A stretch of DNA of 64,000 nucleotides, from positions 1-64,000 of the forward strand of contig JAURGE010000009.1 in the NCBI GenBank assembly GCA_030833925.1. Reading direction: 5' to 3'. The notes below the pieces were generated by a model. The model made no database searches. It was not told where the DNA came from and worked only from the letters and a program-made list of their open reading frames with translations. Source of the stretch: Alphaproteobacteria bacterium. GTDB lineage: Bacteria; Pseudomonadota; Alphaproteobacteria; Bin95. Positions 17,963 through 28,866 of the stretch are shown in pieces. A program made the position numbers and the translations under genes. Each line of letters opens with the position of its first letter. Within the stretch, counting starts at the first letter, position 1.

Positions 17963-18519
17963 TCAGCTTGCCCCTCCGCCCCAGATGCTGCCTCACGCTC
18001 CAGCCGCGCTAGTTCTTCATCAAAACCAAAATATCTAAAGTCTGTCATCCGCATTGGATACAGGATACCATCAAGGTGATCTACCTCGTGTTGCAGTATC
18101 CGAGCAAAAAAGCCTTGGGCCTCAGCCTCAACGCTTTGGCCAGCAGGGTCGTAGCCTCGATAGATCAACTTGCGCGCACGAGGGACTGCCCCTCTTAGGC
18201 CTGGAATAGATAGGCAACCCTCCCAGCCAAGATCTTTATCCGGACCTATGAATTCAAGCTCTGGATTGATCAGTACCGTAACACCCATCTTATCTTCGTC
18301 AGAACCGGACAATTGTGGTGCTTTAGCTAAAATAACACGCTGCCCCGCATAAACCTGTGGCGCCGCCAATCCTACGCCGCCCGCGTCATTGAGCGTTTCA
18401 ATCATGTCACCAATGAGCTTCTGCAGGTCAGCATTACTTGCAATATCACTTGGATTAATTGGTTTTGCTTGATCCAAAAGGACAGGGTGCCCCATGCGGG
18501 CTATTTTCAGAATTGACAT
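17959..18519 (-). CDS. def: Peptide deformylase
   Basis: GVGLAAPQV, EGCLSIPG, QHEVDHLDG: all three PDF motifs. Confidence 0.95.
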   Translation of the reverse strand: MSILKIARMGHPVLLDQAKPINPSDIASNADLQKLIGDMIETLNDAGGVGLAAPQVYAGQRVILAKAPQLSGSDEDKMGVTVLINPELEFIGPDKDLGWEGCLSIPGLRGAVPRARKLIYRGYDPAGQSVEAEAQGFFARILQHEVDHLDGILYPMRMTDFRYFGFDEELARLEREAASGAEGQAE

Positions 18520-18653
18520 ATTTAAAACTCGTGTAGCGATTAATATTAAGGCGCTTTTCTAAATGGAGGTGCACGAAGCGCTTGAAATGTTATATGTACT
18601 TGGTTTAAAGAAAAGCCAACCGTGATGGCGTAGTGTCAGTCGCGCCAAGAATC

Positions 18654-18875
18654 ATGACAAGAGGATGTATATTGCTAGTCAGCGTACGTGATAACAATGT
18701 GGATCAAGCGCTTCGTGCATTGAAGAAAAAGATGCAACGAGAGGGCATTTTTCGTGAAATGAAGATTCGTCGTTCATTTGAGAAGCCATCTGAAAAGCGT
18801 GCTCGTGAGCGCGCTGAGGCCGTTAGGCGTCATCGCAAGATGCTTCGCAAACGTCTCGAGCGTGAGGGCTACTAA
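18654..18875 (+). CDS. rpsU: 30S ribosomal protein S21
   Basis: [54 protein letters not shown]; exact start uncertain (18633, 18654 or a nearby non-ATG codon). Confidence 0.93.
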   Translation: MTRGCILLVSVRDNNVDQALRALKKKMQREGIFREMKIRRSFEKPSEKRARERAEAVRRHRKMLRKRLEREGY

Positions 18876-18926
18876 GCCTACCATTCCAGTATTTTTCTGA
18901 CTGCTAAAAAGCAGGCTGAAAATTTG

Positions 18927-18958
18927 AAGCCTGCGCCGCCTAGGCGCGGGCTTTTTTT
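18927..18958 (+). terminator. Rho-independent terminator after rpsU
   Basis: AAGCCTGCGCC-GCCTA-GGCGCGGGCTT followed by T tract. Confidence 0.88.
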
Positions 18959-19088
18959 GTATTGGATATTTGCCTGAGGCTCCGAAGGACTAGCGCAGGA
19001 GATGAATCTTAACAGAGCATCAAAGCGCAAGACACATGACTGTTATGATGCACAAGCACTCAAAACACCCTTTGAGATTGGCTATTAC

Positions 19089-19937
19089 CTAAAGCTTAGC
19101 GGGACTTGCTTTAACTCCCTTATAAAGCACTCCTTGCCTAAGCGCCATTATACGGTCTCTTTCCGCTAACGCTGCCTCATCCATGTCCCTCTTCGGAGGC
19201 GTCTCAAGGATGAAATTGCCAAACAAATCCTCACCCCGAACAAGCCACGCACTATCCTTTTCACCGTTAATTTGCGCAACATCTGGCGTTATATAGCGAA
19301 TAGCAACACCAATTCTCCTGTCTGACCCTCGGTTAGGCTCAGAGGCGTGAATAGTACGCACATGATGCAGCGACATCTCTCCTGGCTTTAGCGGGCAAAA
19401 CACACCATCCGCATCATCAATTTCCATATCAATTTCTTGGCCACGAGTAAGGAGATTGTCAGCTGCCAAGGTATCTTGGTGTGGTCTCTGATCCAAAGTC
19501 TGCGAACCGGGGAGCATTTTCATGCAACCGGACTGAATCGAGGCAGGAGAAAGTGCAATCCAGGCTGTCGCTACCTGAGGCTTGGATAGTCCCCAATAAG
19601 TGGAATCTTGATGCCAGGACACATAACCTGGGGCGCCAGCATCCTTCACAAAAAGGCTCAGACCCCAAACCATCAAATCTGGGCCAAGGATATCCTCAAC
19701 TGCATCAAGCACTTTTGGATGCGAAGCGAGCTCGGCTGCCCAGGTCTGGATGAGATATAGCTTTTGTCCCTTAGAAAGCTCATACCAACCGCCATTTTGG
19801 CTTTCATAGGCCTCAAAACGAGCTCTATAGTCAGCAACTTCTTTATCATCCAGCACGCAAACTGGAGAAACGAAGCCATCCCGTTTGTAATTTTTCGCCT
19901 GCTCAGACGTTAAAAGCTTGTTCAAAACTGCAATCAA
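19089..19937 (-). CDS. Phytanoyl-CoA dioxygenase (PhyH) family protein
   Basis: YVSWHQDSTYWGLS (HxD), ALSPASIQSGCMKMLPGSQ, HHVRTIHASEPNRGSDRRIGVAIRY. Confidence 0.87.
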   Translation of the reverse strand: MIAVLNKLLTSEQAKNYKRDGFVSPVCVLDDKEVADYRARFEAYESQNGGWYELSKGQKLYLIQTWAAELASHPKVLDAVEDILGPDLMVWGLSLFVKDAGAPGYVSWHQDSTYWGLSKPQVATAWIALSPASIQSGCMKMLPGSQTLDQRPHQDTLAADNLLTRGQEIDMEIDDADGVFCPLKPGEMSLHHVRTIHASEPNRGSDRRIGVAIRYITPDVAQINGEKDSAWLVRGEDLFGNFILETPPKRDMDEAALAERDRIMALRQGVLYKGVKASPAKL

Positions 19938-20692
19938 TCAGATGCCTCAACGGACTCCGTGTCAGACGAAGTACGGCGCCTACGACGCGGTTTTGGCTCA
20001 GTTTTCAGGAACGCGACATCAATTTCGTTAGAACTCTCAGTTTCTGCTTCTAAATCAAGCGCAGGTTCTTCCCTGAATTCATCCGACCTTTCTACTCGAC
20101 CACGACGCGGTGGTGCCGAGTTCTCATTAAACCTTTGGCGCCCCTCGTATTCGTTGGGTTCGACGTCGGAGGAATCCCGACGGTTAGATATGCGACGAGA
20201 CCGACGAGGCGCTATGTCATCAATTTCCTCATGACGCCCTGTGGGATACTCTTCCCGCTCATTAACACGTTCTGACTGCTCTTCCCTATCGGCACGATCA
20301 AACCGGTCTTCGGACCGACCATCGTGATCACTCTCAGAACCATCATCACGATGGACACGCCGGTCTTCAAATGACGCATTACGGTCTTCAAATGACGCAT
20401 GACGGTCTTCAAATGATGCATGACGGTCGCGTTGTTGATGCTCAATAGCAGCATTAGCAGCACTAAGGACCCTGTAGTAATGCTCGGCATGCTGAAATAG
20501 GTTTTCCGCTAGAATTGAATCACCGGCGGCCTGGGCATCGCGAGCTTGGGCCAAATAGCGGTCCAGCACCTGAGAAGCAGACCCGCGGACCCGACCTCCG
20601 GGACCATTACTATCAAAGGTCTGATTGCGTGGGTTTTGATGCCTACCACGATTATTGTTGTTGTTTCGACCGCGCGGCCGTCTTTGATTCAT
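19934..20692 (-). CDS. DUF4167 domain-containing RNA-binding-like protein
   Basis: MNQRRPRGRNNNNNRGRHQNPRNQTFDSNGPGGRVRGSASQVLDRYLAQARDAQAAGDSILAENLFQHAEHYYRV is typical DUF4167; acidic/arginine-rich tail. Confidence 0.88.
   Translation of the reverse strand: MNQRRPRGRNNNNNRGRHQNPRNQTFDSNGPGGRVRGSASQVLDRYLAQARDAQAAGDSILAENLFQHAEHYYRVLSAANAAIEHQQRDRHASFEDRHASFEDRNASFEDRRVHRDDGSESDHDGRSEDRFDRADREEQSERVNEREEYPTGRHEEIDDIAPRRSRRISNRRDSSDVEPNEYEGRQRFNENSAPPRRGRVERSDEFREEPALDLEAETESSNEIDVAFLKTEPKPRRRRRTSSDTESVEASD
20361..20423 (+). repeat. Three tandem 21-bp in-frame repeats in the DUF4167 gene
   Basis: CGGTCTTCAAATGACGCATTA / CGGTCTTCAAATGACGCATGA / CGGTCTTCAAATGATGCATGA; encodes (R/N)(H)ASFED heptads. 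Confidence 0.95.
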
Positions 20693-20895
20693 AGTCTGAA
20701 TATCCGCTCTTAGTTGCGGGCTAACCTTGTTCAATTCCCAGCAGCCTAAAATCCAAACCCGCACGCCGCGGGCAGGTATATAAACTGGTGAATGGAACTG
20801 ACGCGCAAGAAGAAAGGCTTTCTGTCTACACGCGCTCTTAGGTATACCCAATTCGAGGCGATTGCCAAGTTCTTTATTTCATACTGAGCTTAATT

Positions 20896-21750
20896 TTAAG
20901 CCAATTTGAAAGTTAAACAACGAACACGATTGCCAATATCGTTTAATTCACGCTGCCTGATAAAGCCAGCCTGCTCAAACAATTTGGTTACCGCAGCAGA
21001 TTGTCCCTCACCAATTTCAATTACAACCACCCCTCCTGGAGCCAATAATGCTGGAATTTGCAGCGCTAATTCACCATAAGCGTCAAGTCCGTCAGGACCG
21101 GCATACAGCGCAGAAGGTGGGTCGAACTGCTCCGTGGCTTTGTCTGGCCGCGGGCCGTTAACGGTTCCAACATACGGGGGATTTGAAACAACAAGATCAA
21201 ACCCAGGAAAACCATTTCCAATATTACTAAATGCCTCAGCCCAATCTCCGCAAACAAATTGAGCTCGATTAGAAAGTCCAAGACGCTGGCTATTCAATAG
21301 TGCGTTCTTGCAAGCACCTTTGCTTCGATCAAGCCCTAATCCGAGCGCGCTTTTTCTCTCAGATAGCAAAGCCAAGAGTATACACCCGGAACCAGTACCT
21401 AGATCCAGAATATACGGAGTTTGCAAACCAGCTATGGCATCTAAACCAGCTTCAACTAAGATTTCAGTGTCGGGTCGGGGATCTAATACTTCTTGTCCAA
21501 TTGCAAAAACAAGGCTCCAGAATTCTCGATACCCTAGTATTCGAGAAAGTGGTTCTCCATTAGCCCTACGTCTTAAAAAGTCTTCTGCGATGATTACGAA
21601 CTCATTGGGAATTTCGATTTCTGGGTGAGAAAATAAGTGCTCAGAAGGCACGCGCATTGCGTGAGCAAGCAACAACCTTGCCTCTGCTCGTGGTCTCTCG
21701 ACGTCATTAAGACGTGCTACCGCTGCTCTTATCCAAGTGTCAGCAATCAT
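20896..21750 (-). CDS. prmC: Peptide chain release factor N5-glutamine methyltransferase
   Basis: [25 protein letters not shown]. Confidence 0.94.
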   Translation of the reverse strand: MIADTWIRAAVARLNDVERPRAEARLLLAHAMRVPSEHLFSHPEIEIPNEFVIIAEDFLRRRANGEPLSRILGYREFWSLVFAIGQEVLDPRPDTEILVEAGLDAIAGLQTPYILDLGTGSGCILLALLSERKSALGLGLDRSKGACKNALLNSQRLGLSNRAQFVCGDWAEAFSNIGNGFPGFDLVVSNPPYVGTVNGPRPDKATEQFDPPSALYAGPDGLDAYGELALQIPALLAPGGVVVIEIGEGQSAAVTKLFEQAGFIRQRELNDIGNRVRCLTFKLA

Positions 21751-22820
21751 TCCAGACTGGCGAGGCGCGTCGCCTGATCTTCAGCGACTAAAGCATCTAT
21801 TAACTCTGACAATCCAGCTCCAGAAAAAACTTGATCAATTTTATACAAAGTTAGGTTGATCCGATGGTCTGTTACTCGACCTTGAGGAAAATTATATGTC
21901 CTAACTCTCTCCGATCTGTCACCAGAGCCCACCTGGATTCGCCGCTCTTGCGCCCGCTCAGCATCACGACGTTCGCGCTCGGCTTCGTAGATCCGAGCAC
22001 GCAAAATGGTCATCGCCTTAGCTCGATTTTTGTGCTGGGACTTTTCGTCTTGTTGGTTAACAACGATACCAGTCGGCAGATGCGTAATCCGTACGGCAGA
22101 GTCGGTTGTATTCACATGCTGGCCGCCGGCACCCTGTGAGCGAAAAGTATCTATGCGCAGATCCTTTTCATCAATGGAAACATCAACCTCTTCTACTTCT
22201 GGTAAAACAGCCACTGTCGCTGCAGATGTATGAATTCGGCCACCTTGCTCCGTCACAGGCACCCGCTGAACCCGATGGCCACCTGATTCAAATTTCATCT
22301 TGGCAAAAACGCCTCTGCCGCCAATCTCTGCCACGGCTTCCTTTAAGCCACCGAGCTCAGTTTCACTCACAGATAATGGCTCAAACTTCCAACCTTGTGT
22401 TTCCGCATATCGCTGATACATCCTAAATAGGTCGGCAGCAAATAATGCAGCTTCATCACCGCCGGTTCCAGGGCGGACTTCCAAGATGGCATTTCGTTCA
22501 TCATCTACATCTTTAGGAAGAAGAGCTATTAGAACTTCACGCTCAGCAATTTCTATCTTTTCCGCCAGATCAATTTTTTCCAACTCTGCCAATTGGCGCA
22601 TTTCTGCTTCAGAGTCAGGATCGTTTAAAATTTCCCCAAGATCGGCGAACTCATCCCGCAGTTCCTGAAGATTTCGGATTACCGTAGCAATTGGATCGAG
22701 CTCGCTGTATTCCCGAGAGAGCTTTACGAACTCGTCTGCAGACAATTCCTCGCTCGCCATGCGGGCCGATAATTCTTCTACCCTGCTGAGAACTTGAGCA
22801 AGTTTGTCATCAAAACTCAT
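21747..22820 (-). CDS. prfA: Peptide chain release factor 1
   Basis: [51 protein letters not shown]. Confidence 0.96.
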   Translation of the reverse strand: MSFDDKLAQVLSRVEELSARMASEELSADEFVKLSREYSELDPIATVIRNLQELRDEFADLGEILNDPDSEAEMRQLAELEKIDLAEKIEIAEREVLIALLPKDVDDERNAILEVRPGTGGDEAALFAADLFRMYQRYAETQGWKFEPLSVSETELGGLKEAVAEIGGRGVFAKMKFESGGHRVQRVPVTEQGGRIHTSAATVAVLPEVEEVDVSIDEKDLRIDTFRSQGAGGQHVNTTDSAVRITHLPTGIVVNQQDEKSQHKNRAKAMTILRARIYEAERERRDAERAQERRIQVGSGDRSERVRTYNFPQGRVTDHRINLTLYKIDQVFSGAGLSELIDALVAEDQATRLASLE

Positions 22821-24064
22821 AGTTCAACTAACCGTTCAACAAGGTTGTCGAGCATTACCTCTTCCTGTGCCCCGGTATCCATGTCACGCAATGTAGCTTT
22901 CTTAGCCTGCAACTCGTCATCACCAACAATTACCGCAACCTTTGCGCCCATTCTGCCTGCTCGTTGCATACGCCGCTTGAGATTTCCTGAGAAGGCTATG
23001 TCGGTAGGAATCCCTTTTGCCCTTAGACTAAAGGCATATTTCTTCAAAGCTCTCTCTGCAACGCCCCCAATTGGTATCAAAGCAATAGGGCTAGGCAACT
23101 CTAATTTAGGCAAAGTCTGCTCAGCTAGCATCGCAAGACGCTCAATACCTCCAGCCCAGCCTACTCCAGGAGTTTCTGGCCCGCCCATCATCCCAATGAG
23201 ACCATCGTAACGACCACCACCTATAACTGTTCCCTGGGCGCCAAGGGCGTCAGTCACGAACTCAAAAGCCGTATGACAGTAATAATCAAGTCCTCGCACC
23301 AATCTGGGGTTAAGTTCATAGGCGATACCCAAATCATCGAGACCCTCGCGCACTGCACTAAAGAACTCGGAGGCAGAAGCAGTTAGATACCCATCAAAAG
23401 ACGGGGCTCGATTGACGATTTCTTTGTCACTCTGGTCTTTAGAATCAAGAATTCGAAGCGGATTCTTTTCAAGTCGTGCAACACTATCGTCAGATAACCT
23501 GGCTTTATAATCAGAGAAGTATTCAACCAAAGCTGTTCGGTAAGCCTGCCGGCTTTCAGTATCGCCGAGAGTATTAAGATTAAGGACACAGTGCTGAAGC
23601 ATCTCTAACTGATCCAAAATCTGTGCTGCTAGCGCTATAACCTCGACATCACCTGACGGACCAGGCACCCCGAATAATTCTACTCCAATTTGGTGAAATT
23701 GCCGCTGACGACCCTTCTGTGGTCGCTCGTACCGAAACATTGGCCCTGCATAAAAATATTTTAGCGGCAAATCATTTTGAAGCTTGGCAGAAATAAATGC
23801 CCGCGCGACGCCAGCGGTATTCTCTGGCCTTAAAGTTATCCTTTCCCCACCGCGATCTTCAAAAGTGTACATCTCCTTGGTTACGACATCAGAAACATCA
23901 CCAAGGGTGCGTGCAAACACTTCAGTAAATTCAAAAATAGGAGTCTGTATTTCACCATAGCCATAAACATTGGCCAAACCACGAGCTGCATCTATCACGC
24001 GGCTGTGGCGGCGAAATTCCTCAGGAAAAAGATCGACTGTCCCTCGGACTGGGCGTACGGACAT
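22817..24064 (-). CDS. hisS: Histidyl-tRNA synthetase
   Basis: [61 protein letters not shown]. Confidence 0.96.
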   Translation of the reverse strand: MSVRPVRGTVDLFPEEFRRHSRVIDAARGLANVYGYGEIQTPIFEFTEVFARTLGDVSDVVTKEMYTFEDRGGERITLRPENTAGVARAFISAKLQNDLPLKYFYAGPMFRYERPQKGRQRQFHQIGVELFGVPGPSGDVEVIALAAQILDQLEMLQHCVLNLNTLGDTESRQAYRTALVEYFSDYKARLSDDSVARLEKNPLRILDSKDQSDKEIVNRAPSFDGYLTASASEFFSAVREGLDDLGIAYELNPRLVRGLDYYCHTAFEFVTDALGAQGTVIGGGRYDGLIGMMGGPETPGVGWAGGIERLAMLAEQTLPKLELPSPIALIPIGGVAERALKKYAFSLRAKGIPTDIAFSGNLKRRMQRAGRMGAKVAVIVGDDELQAKKATLRDMDTGAQEEVMLDNLVERLVEL

Positions 24065-24083
24065 TACCTATAACTCTCCGCCA

Positions 24084-25208
24084 TCATGCAGTCGGTAGCG
24101 CAGCAGCTGCCCGCTCTTTTTCAATCTCGGTAGCCTTGGTTTCAATTTGAGCAACCAAGTGATCGACAAGATTGACATCAGTTATCCTATGGTCGGGCAA
24201 TCCACTCACATAAACCATATGAGTTCCCTTCCCGCCACCGGTAATACCGATGTCAGTTTCTCGAGCTTCACCTGGTCCATTAACAACACATCCGATAACG
24301 GAGACCGTCATTGGCGTGGAAATATGGGCAAGTCGTTTTTCTAACAAAGCGACCGTATTGATCACGTCGAATTGCTGGCGGGCACATGACGGACAAGAAA
24401 TGACGTTGATGCCACGATGACGAAGTCCAAGAGACTTCAATATATCGAAGCCTACTTTGACCTCCTCGGCCGGCTCTGCCGAGAGAGACACTCGCAAGGT
24501 GTCTCCAATGCCGGCCCAAAGTAACGAACCAATTCCAATCGCACTCTTTACAGTACCAACGCGGAGACCTCCTGCCTCAGTGATACCTAGATGCAACGGA
24601 TAATCGCAAGCGTCCGCAAGACCTTGATAGGCTGCAACAGCCAAAAATACATCTGACGCCTTTACACTTATCTTAAATTCTGTGAAGTCGTGATCTTCTA
24701 AAATACGAGCATGGTCGAGAGCACTTTCAACAAGAGCATCCGGACATGGCTCTCCATATTTCTCTAGAAGATGTTTCTCTAAGCTGCCCGCGTTCACCCC
24801 AATGCGTATCGCGCAACCATAATCTTTAGCTGCTTGAACTACTTCACGAACTCTTTCAGCCGAGCCTATGTTACCAGGATTAATACGAAGGCAGGCAGCG
24901 CCAGCTTTTGCCGCCTCAATAGCGCGTCGATAATGAAAATGTATGTCAGCTACGATTGGAACTTTTGCAGCTCGCACAATTTCAGATAAAGCAGCTGTTG
25001 AGTCTGCATCAGGGCAAGAAACACGAACAATATCAACCCCTGCTTCCTCTGCTAGCCTTATCTGATCGATTGTGGCACCAGGATTGCTCGTTAAGGTGTT
25101 AGTCATCGTCTGAACGGTAATAGGAGCGTCACCGCCAACGGCAACGTTTCCAATCATGATCTTACGCGACTTACGACGTTCAATGTCACGGTAAGGTCGA
25201 ACGCTCAT
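24084..25208 (-). CDS. ispG: 4-hydroxy-3-methylbut-2-en-1-yl diphosphate synthase
   Basis: [24 protein letters not shown] and CVVNGPGEA Fe-S motifs. Confidence 0.95.
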   Translation of the reverse strand: MSVRPYRDIERRKSRKIMIGNVAVGGDAPITVQTMTNTLTSNPGATIDQIRLAEEAGVDIVRVSCPDADSTAALSEIVRAAKVPIVADIHFHYRRAIEAAKAGAACLRINPGNIGSAERVREVVQAAKDYGCAIRIGVNAGSLEKHLLEKYGEPCPDALVESALDHARILEDHDFTEFKISVKASDVFLAVAAYQGLADACDYPLHLGITEAGGLRVGTVKSAIGIGSLLWAGIGDTLRVSLSAEPAEEVKVGFDILKSLGLRHRGINVISCPSCARQQFDVINTVALLEKRLAHISTPMTVSVIGCVVNGPGEARETDIGITGGGKGTHMVYVSGLPDHRITDVNLVDHLVAQIETKATEIEKERAAAALPTA

Positions 25209-25282
25209 TTTAAATACACCCAGGCAGTTGAGATTTTACACCAGCACATTGCCCCAAATATCGGGCTACGAGTGCAGTAAAT

Positions 25283-26542
25283 TTATAGGCGACCTGCAAG
25301 AAGGTCGTTTGCTACTAAGTGCAAATCGCGCACAACCTGACCGTATTTACCGATAGGTGGTGCCAAACGATCGTCAACACGTACCTCAAGCCCCCCCGCA
25401 TTTCCTGCTGTCATAGTTAATCCCGTACGATCCGGCACTTCATAAATTTCGCCTTCGCGCAGCACTCGCGAAAACAGAATCTTACCGGTCTTAACCGAAC
25501 GAATTTCGATCCAAGTATCAACAACCGCTCGCAATTTGACCATTCCCGCAGCTGGCTGTGGCAACGCAGCACCATCATCAACAGACGGCGACATGGGCTT
25601 GCGGGTGTGCGTCACTGGCGCGTGCGATAATCCTGTTGACGCCATTGCCGGGCCTACTGCTGGTATAGACCAATTTTGATCAGCCTGCAGCATAGCGAGG
25701 CGAGGCTCAGGAAGGTCGACAGCAAGGTCTATCTTGGCCGGGAGGTTGGCGGGCTTAACTTCGACGGTAAGGGTTTCGGTCGTTGGAATTTGACGCGAAG
25801 GGGGCAGAGGTGTGACACGTGCTTCTTTATTTTCAGTAGGAAGCTGCAAGGCAGCAACTGTCCGGGTCACCGGAGGCTCCAAATCCTTATAAGGGCGATA
25901 AGGAGCAGCAATGGGAGGCACTGGTTCCGCAGCATCTAAAAAAACTGGGGCGTCTGCTTGCGCAAAAGTCTCAGCAGCGCTCTCAAACCGAGCCTTATTA
26001 TTGTAAAAATACCAATAGACGTAGCCAGCCAATACCAAGCAAACTAATGCGGCGGCGGCTACTGCGGTTCGAGGTTCGCGCTCAGCTTCAGGAATCCTAG
26101 CCCTCAGAGGCGGTGTTGGAATTCCTGCAATGCTCGCCTGCACGGAACGCGCCGCAGCTTCAACATCTGCTCCAAGATATTCTGCGTAAGTGCGCACAAA
26201 ACCAAGCGCATAGGCTCGCCCTGGTAAGGCATCAAAGCGATCATCCTCAATCGCATCAATATAGGCTCCCCGTATACGGGTCTGCCGCGCTACTTCATCA
26301 ACTGTGATTCCTTGGTTCTCACGGAGGGATCTGAGGAAAAAACCGACAGACTCATCCCTTTGAGGAGCAGCTTTTGGACCTGAAGAGCTGGAATTACCAG
26401 CCACAACCCAAAGCTTTAGATTGCTCTTGTTAACCACTTCAGGAACTTCCGACCCAGCCACAAAAACGTCTGATAGCCGCCCGTATCTATTTAAAGACAC
26501 CAAGCTTGACCCTACAGACTCCAGTATTTCTTTTAACTGCAC
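25283..26542 (-). CDS. RodZ-like helix-turn-helix protein with DUF4115
   Basis: GFFLRSLRENQGITVDEVARQTRIRGAYIDAIEDDRFDALPGRAYALGFVRTYAEYLG, one TM segment, C-terminal DUF4115-like domain. Confidence 0.82.
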   Translation of the reverse strand: MQLKEILESVGSSLVSLNRYGRLSDVFVAGSEVPEVVNKSNLKLWVVAGNSSSSGPKAAPQRDESVGFFLRSLRENQGITVDEVARQTRIRGAYIDAIEDDRFDALPGRAYALGFVRTYAEYLGADVEAAARSVQASIAGIPTPPLRARIPEAEREPRTAVAAAALVCLVLAGYVYWYFYNNKARFESAAETFAQADAPVFLDAAEPVPPIAAPYRPYKDLEPPVTRTVAALQLPTENKEARVTPLPPSRQIPTTETLTVEVKPANLPAKIDLAVDLPEPRLAMLQADQNWSIPAVGPAMASTGLSHAPVTHTRKPMSPSVDDGAALPQPAAGMVKLRAVVDTWIEIRSVKTGKILFSRVLREGEIYEVPDRTGLTMTAGNAGGLEVRVDDRLAPPIGKYGQVVRDLHLVANDLLAGRL

Positions 26543-26567
26543 AGTCCACGAACATCAACGGATATAA

Positions 26568-28847
26568 TCATTCTTCTAACGGTAATCCGTGACTCACAGC
26601 AAATTCATGAATCTGACTGCGTACGCTGTGCTCTTCTGAGTCGATTAATTCATCGATCAGTTTTTTTACGGTTGTTGTATCAAGATTCCTTACGATCTCT
26701 TTTATCAAGCTAACGGAAGACGGTGAAACCGATAGATTTTTAATTCCAAGACCAGCTAAGGCTATAGCCCCCAGGGGATCGGACGCCATCTCCCCACATA
26801 CCGAAAGCGGAGTACCAGCCCTCCGAGCAGCACGAACAATATGGCGCAGCATTGATAGGGCTGGCGGGGATAAAGAGTCGTATCGGTCATTCATTCGAAC
26901 TCCGTCCCGATCAGCAGCAAACGTAAATTGCAGTAAATCATTAGTTCCTACGGTGGCGAAATCCATTCGCCTTAGAGCCCGCTCACCTTGCCAAACTAGG
27001 GACGGCGTTTCTATGGCAACTCCTACATTTACCCGCCTCGGAGCCTTTCCGTCCGACGCCGCCTGATTGAGAGCCACCCCCAAAATAGCGCGCGCTTGCC
27101 TAATCTCGTCCACCTCGGCCACCATTGGGAACATGACATTTAGATCGTCATTTGCCGCCGCCACGGCTAGAGCATAGAGCTGTTCCCGCAGAGAATCGGG
27201 TAAATCTAATGCGATGCGTATCGCCCTCCAACCAAGGGCAGGGTTGGCCTCTCGATGATTAATCAGGGCAGCTGGAGTTTTGTCGCCTCCATGATCAAAC
27301 GTCCGAAAAGCGATCGGCCTGCCTCCAGAAATACGTCGCACTTCAGAATAAAGCGCTATCTGCTCATCAAGAGTAGGTAAGCCAGATCGCCCAAGAAATG
27401 ACAACTCAGTCCTGAACAGGCCAATGCCCTCGGCGTCTTCATTAATCGCCGTCTCCACATCCAAAAGCAGACCGGCGTTAGCCATGATCGATATTCTATG
27501 ACCATCACGCGTATGAGCGGGGCCATGACCGGTATTGGCATAACTTGCCTTCCGAGCTGACCTAGCAGCTGCAGATGCCTTAAATGTCGATAGAACCTGT
27601 GCGGCCGGACGCAAAAGTGCCTGGGCATGGTCAGCATCAAGAATAATCTGGTCACCCGGCTGAACAATACTTAAAGCTCCAGGGACCCCAGCTATTGCTG
27701 GAATGCTTAGAGCTCTGGCTACGACTGCTACATGGGACGATAGAGATCCCTCTTCTAGGACCAATCCAACAATTCGAGAGCGATCAAGCTCCAGGAGTTC
27801 CGCAGGACCCATGGCATGGGCAAAAAGAATTGATTGCTTAGGCAATTCAGCAAAATCTGGTTCACCAGCTTCTAATGCCAAACCCCGAACTAAACGTCCG
27901 GCGAGATCATCAAGATCAGCAAGCCGTTCGCGAAGATAGGCAGAAGGAGCGCGACGAAGCCTAACCCGAGCTTCAGTTTGAACGCGCCGAGCCGCAACTT
28001 CGGCTGTCATTCCTTGTTCAACGCCCTTTCGAATGCGCCTAATCCACGCATCATCACTGGCAGCAAGCCGAAAAGCTTCTAAGACATCCCGATGCTCACC
28101 TGAGGTTTGCAGGTCTGGTGTTGATAGGAGGTTATCAAGTTCACCCAGCATCCGCTCTACCGCAGATTCCAGACGCTTGATTTCAAAGGGAATATCTTCC
28201 GCAACCATGCGCTGAATTGGTAAAGGTGGATCGCGCATAGCTGCGACGCCAATGGACAGCCCGGGAGATATACGAATGCCCGCGATCCGTGCAGTTGGAG
28301 CATTCTCATCATTAGCAACGAAAGCCAAAAAATCGGGATCCGCAGCCACTTCCGCCATCAGGGACGCAACGATTGCCAAAGCTTCTATGTCATCGTCATC
28401 GTAGGATCGATCAGCAACATGCTGAATAACAAGAACTCCGCCAACTATCCCACTTCGGAGCAGTGGTGCACCCAAAAAAGTACTGTAAGCATCTTCACCA
28501 GTTTCTGGCCGATAGGCGAAGGATGGATGATTTTGAACATCTTGGATTGCTATCGGGCCTGTAGCTGCCGCAGCTAAACCAACCAGACCTTCACCAGGAG
28601 CAAGTCTGGTGCTGAATACGGCTTCTGCTCGCAATCCGTGTGTCGCAGCTAATGCCATCGCACCGTCGCGCTGCCTGAGATACAACGAACAAACATCCGC
28701 ACGAAGCACTTTGGCAATAACGTCCACAACCTTAGCCAGGCGCACGGGAGCCGGCGCAGGATGTCCTACAGCGTCGCGAACAGCGCGCAGCATCGTGCGC
28801 CACCCAGTGTTGCTTTCGTTAGAACCCGACTTTTCCAAATTTACCAT
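26568..28847 (-). CDS. ptsP: Phosphoenolpyruvate-protein phosphotransferase PtsP (GAF + EI-Ntr)
   Basis: N-terminal GAF; EEGSLSSHVAVVARAL phospho-His; GIGLFRTELSFLGR; EMASDPLGAIALAGLG. Confidence 0.93.
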   Translation of the reverse strand: MVNLEKSGSNESNTGWRTMLRAVRDAVGHPAPAPVRLAKVVDVIAKVLRADVCSLYLRQRDGAMALAATHGLRAEAVFSTRLAPGEGLVGLAAAATGPIAIQDVQNHPSFAYRPETGEDAYSTFLGAPLLRSGIVGGVLVIQHVADRSYDDDDIEALAIVASLMAEVAADPDFLAFVANDENAPTARIAGIRISPGLSIGVAAMRDPPLPIQRMVAEDIPFEIKRLESAVERMLGELDNLLSTPDLQTSGEHRDVLEAFRLAASDDAWIRRIRKGVEQGMTAEVAARRVQTEARVRLRRAPSAYLRERLADLDDLAGRLVRGLALEAGEPDFAELPKQSILFAHAMGPAELLELDRSRIVGLVLEEGSLSSHVAVVARALSIPAIAGVPGALSIVQPGDQIILDADHAQALLRPAAQVLSTFKASAAARSARKASYANTGHGPAHTRDGHRISIMANAGLLLDVETAINEDAEGIGLFRTELSFLGRSGLPTLDEQIALYSEVRRISGGRPIAFRTFDHGGDKTPAALINHREANPALGWRAIRIALDLPDSLREQLYALAVAAANDDLNVMFPMVAEVDEIRQARAILGVALNQAASDGKAPRRVNVGVAIETPSLVWQGERALRRMDFATVGTNDLLQFTFAADRDGVRMNDRYDSLSPPALSMLRHIVRAARRAGTPLSVCGEMASDPLGAIALAGLGIKNLSVSPSSVSLIKEIVRNLDTTTVKKLIDELIDSEEHSVRSQIHEFAVSHGLPLEE

Positions 28848-28866
28848 TTCGTTGAATCTAACTTAC

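Noticed and set aside
20361-20423. CRISPR-like short repeats
   Set aside because: Units are directly adjacent with no spacers and stay in frame inside a coding gene; a simple tandem repeat.
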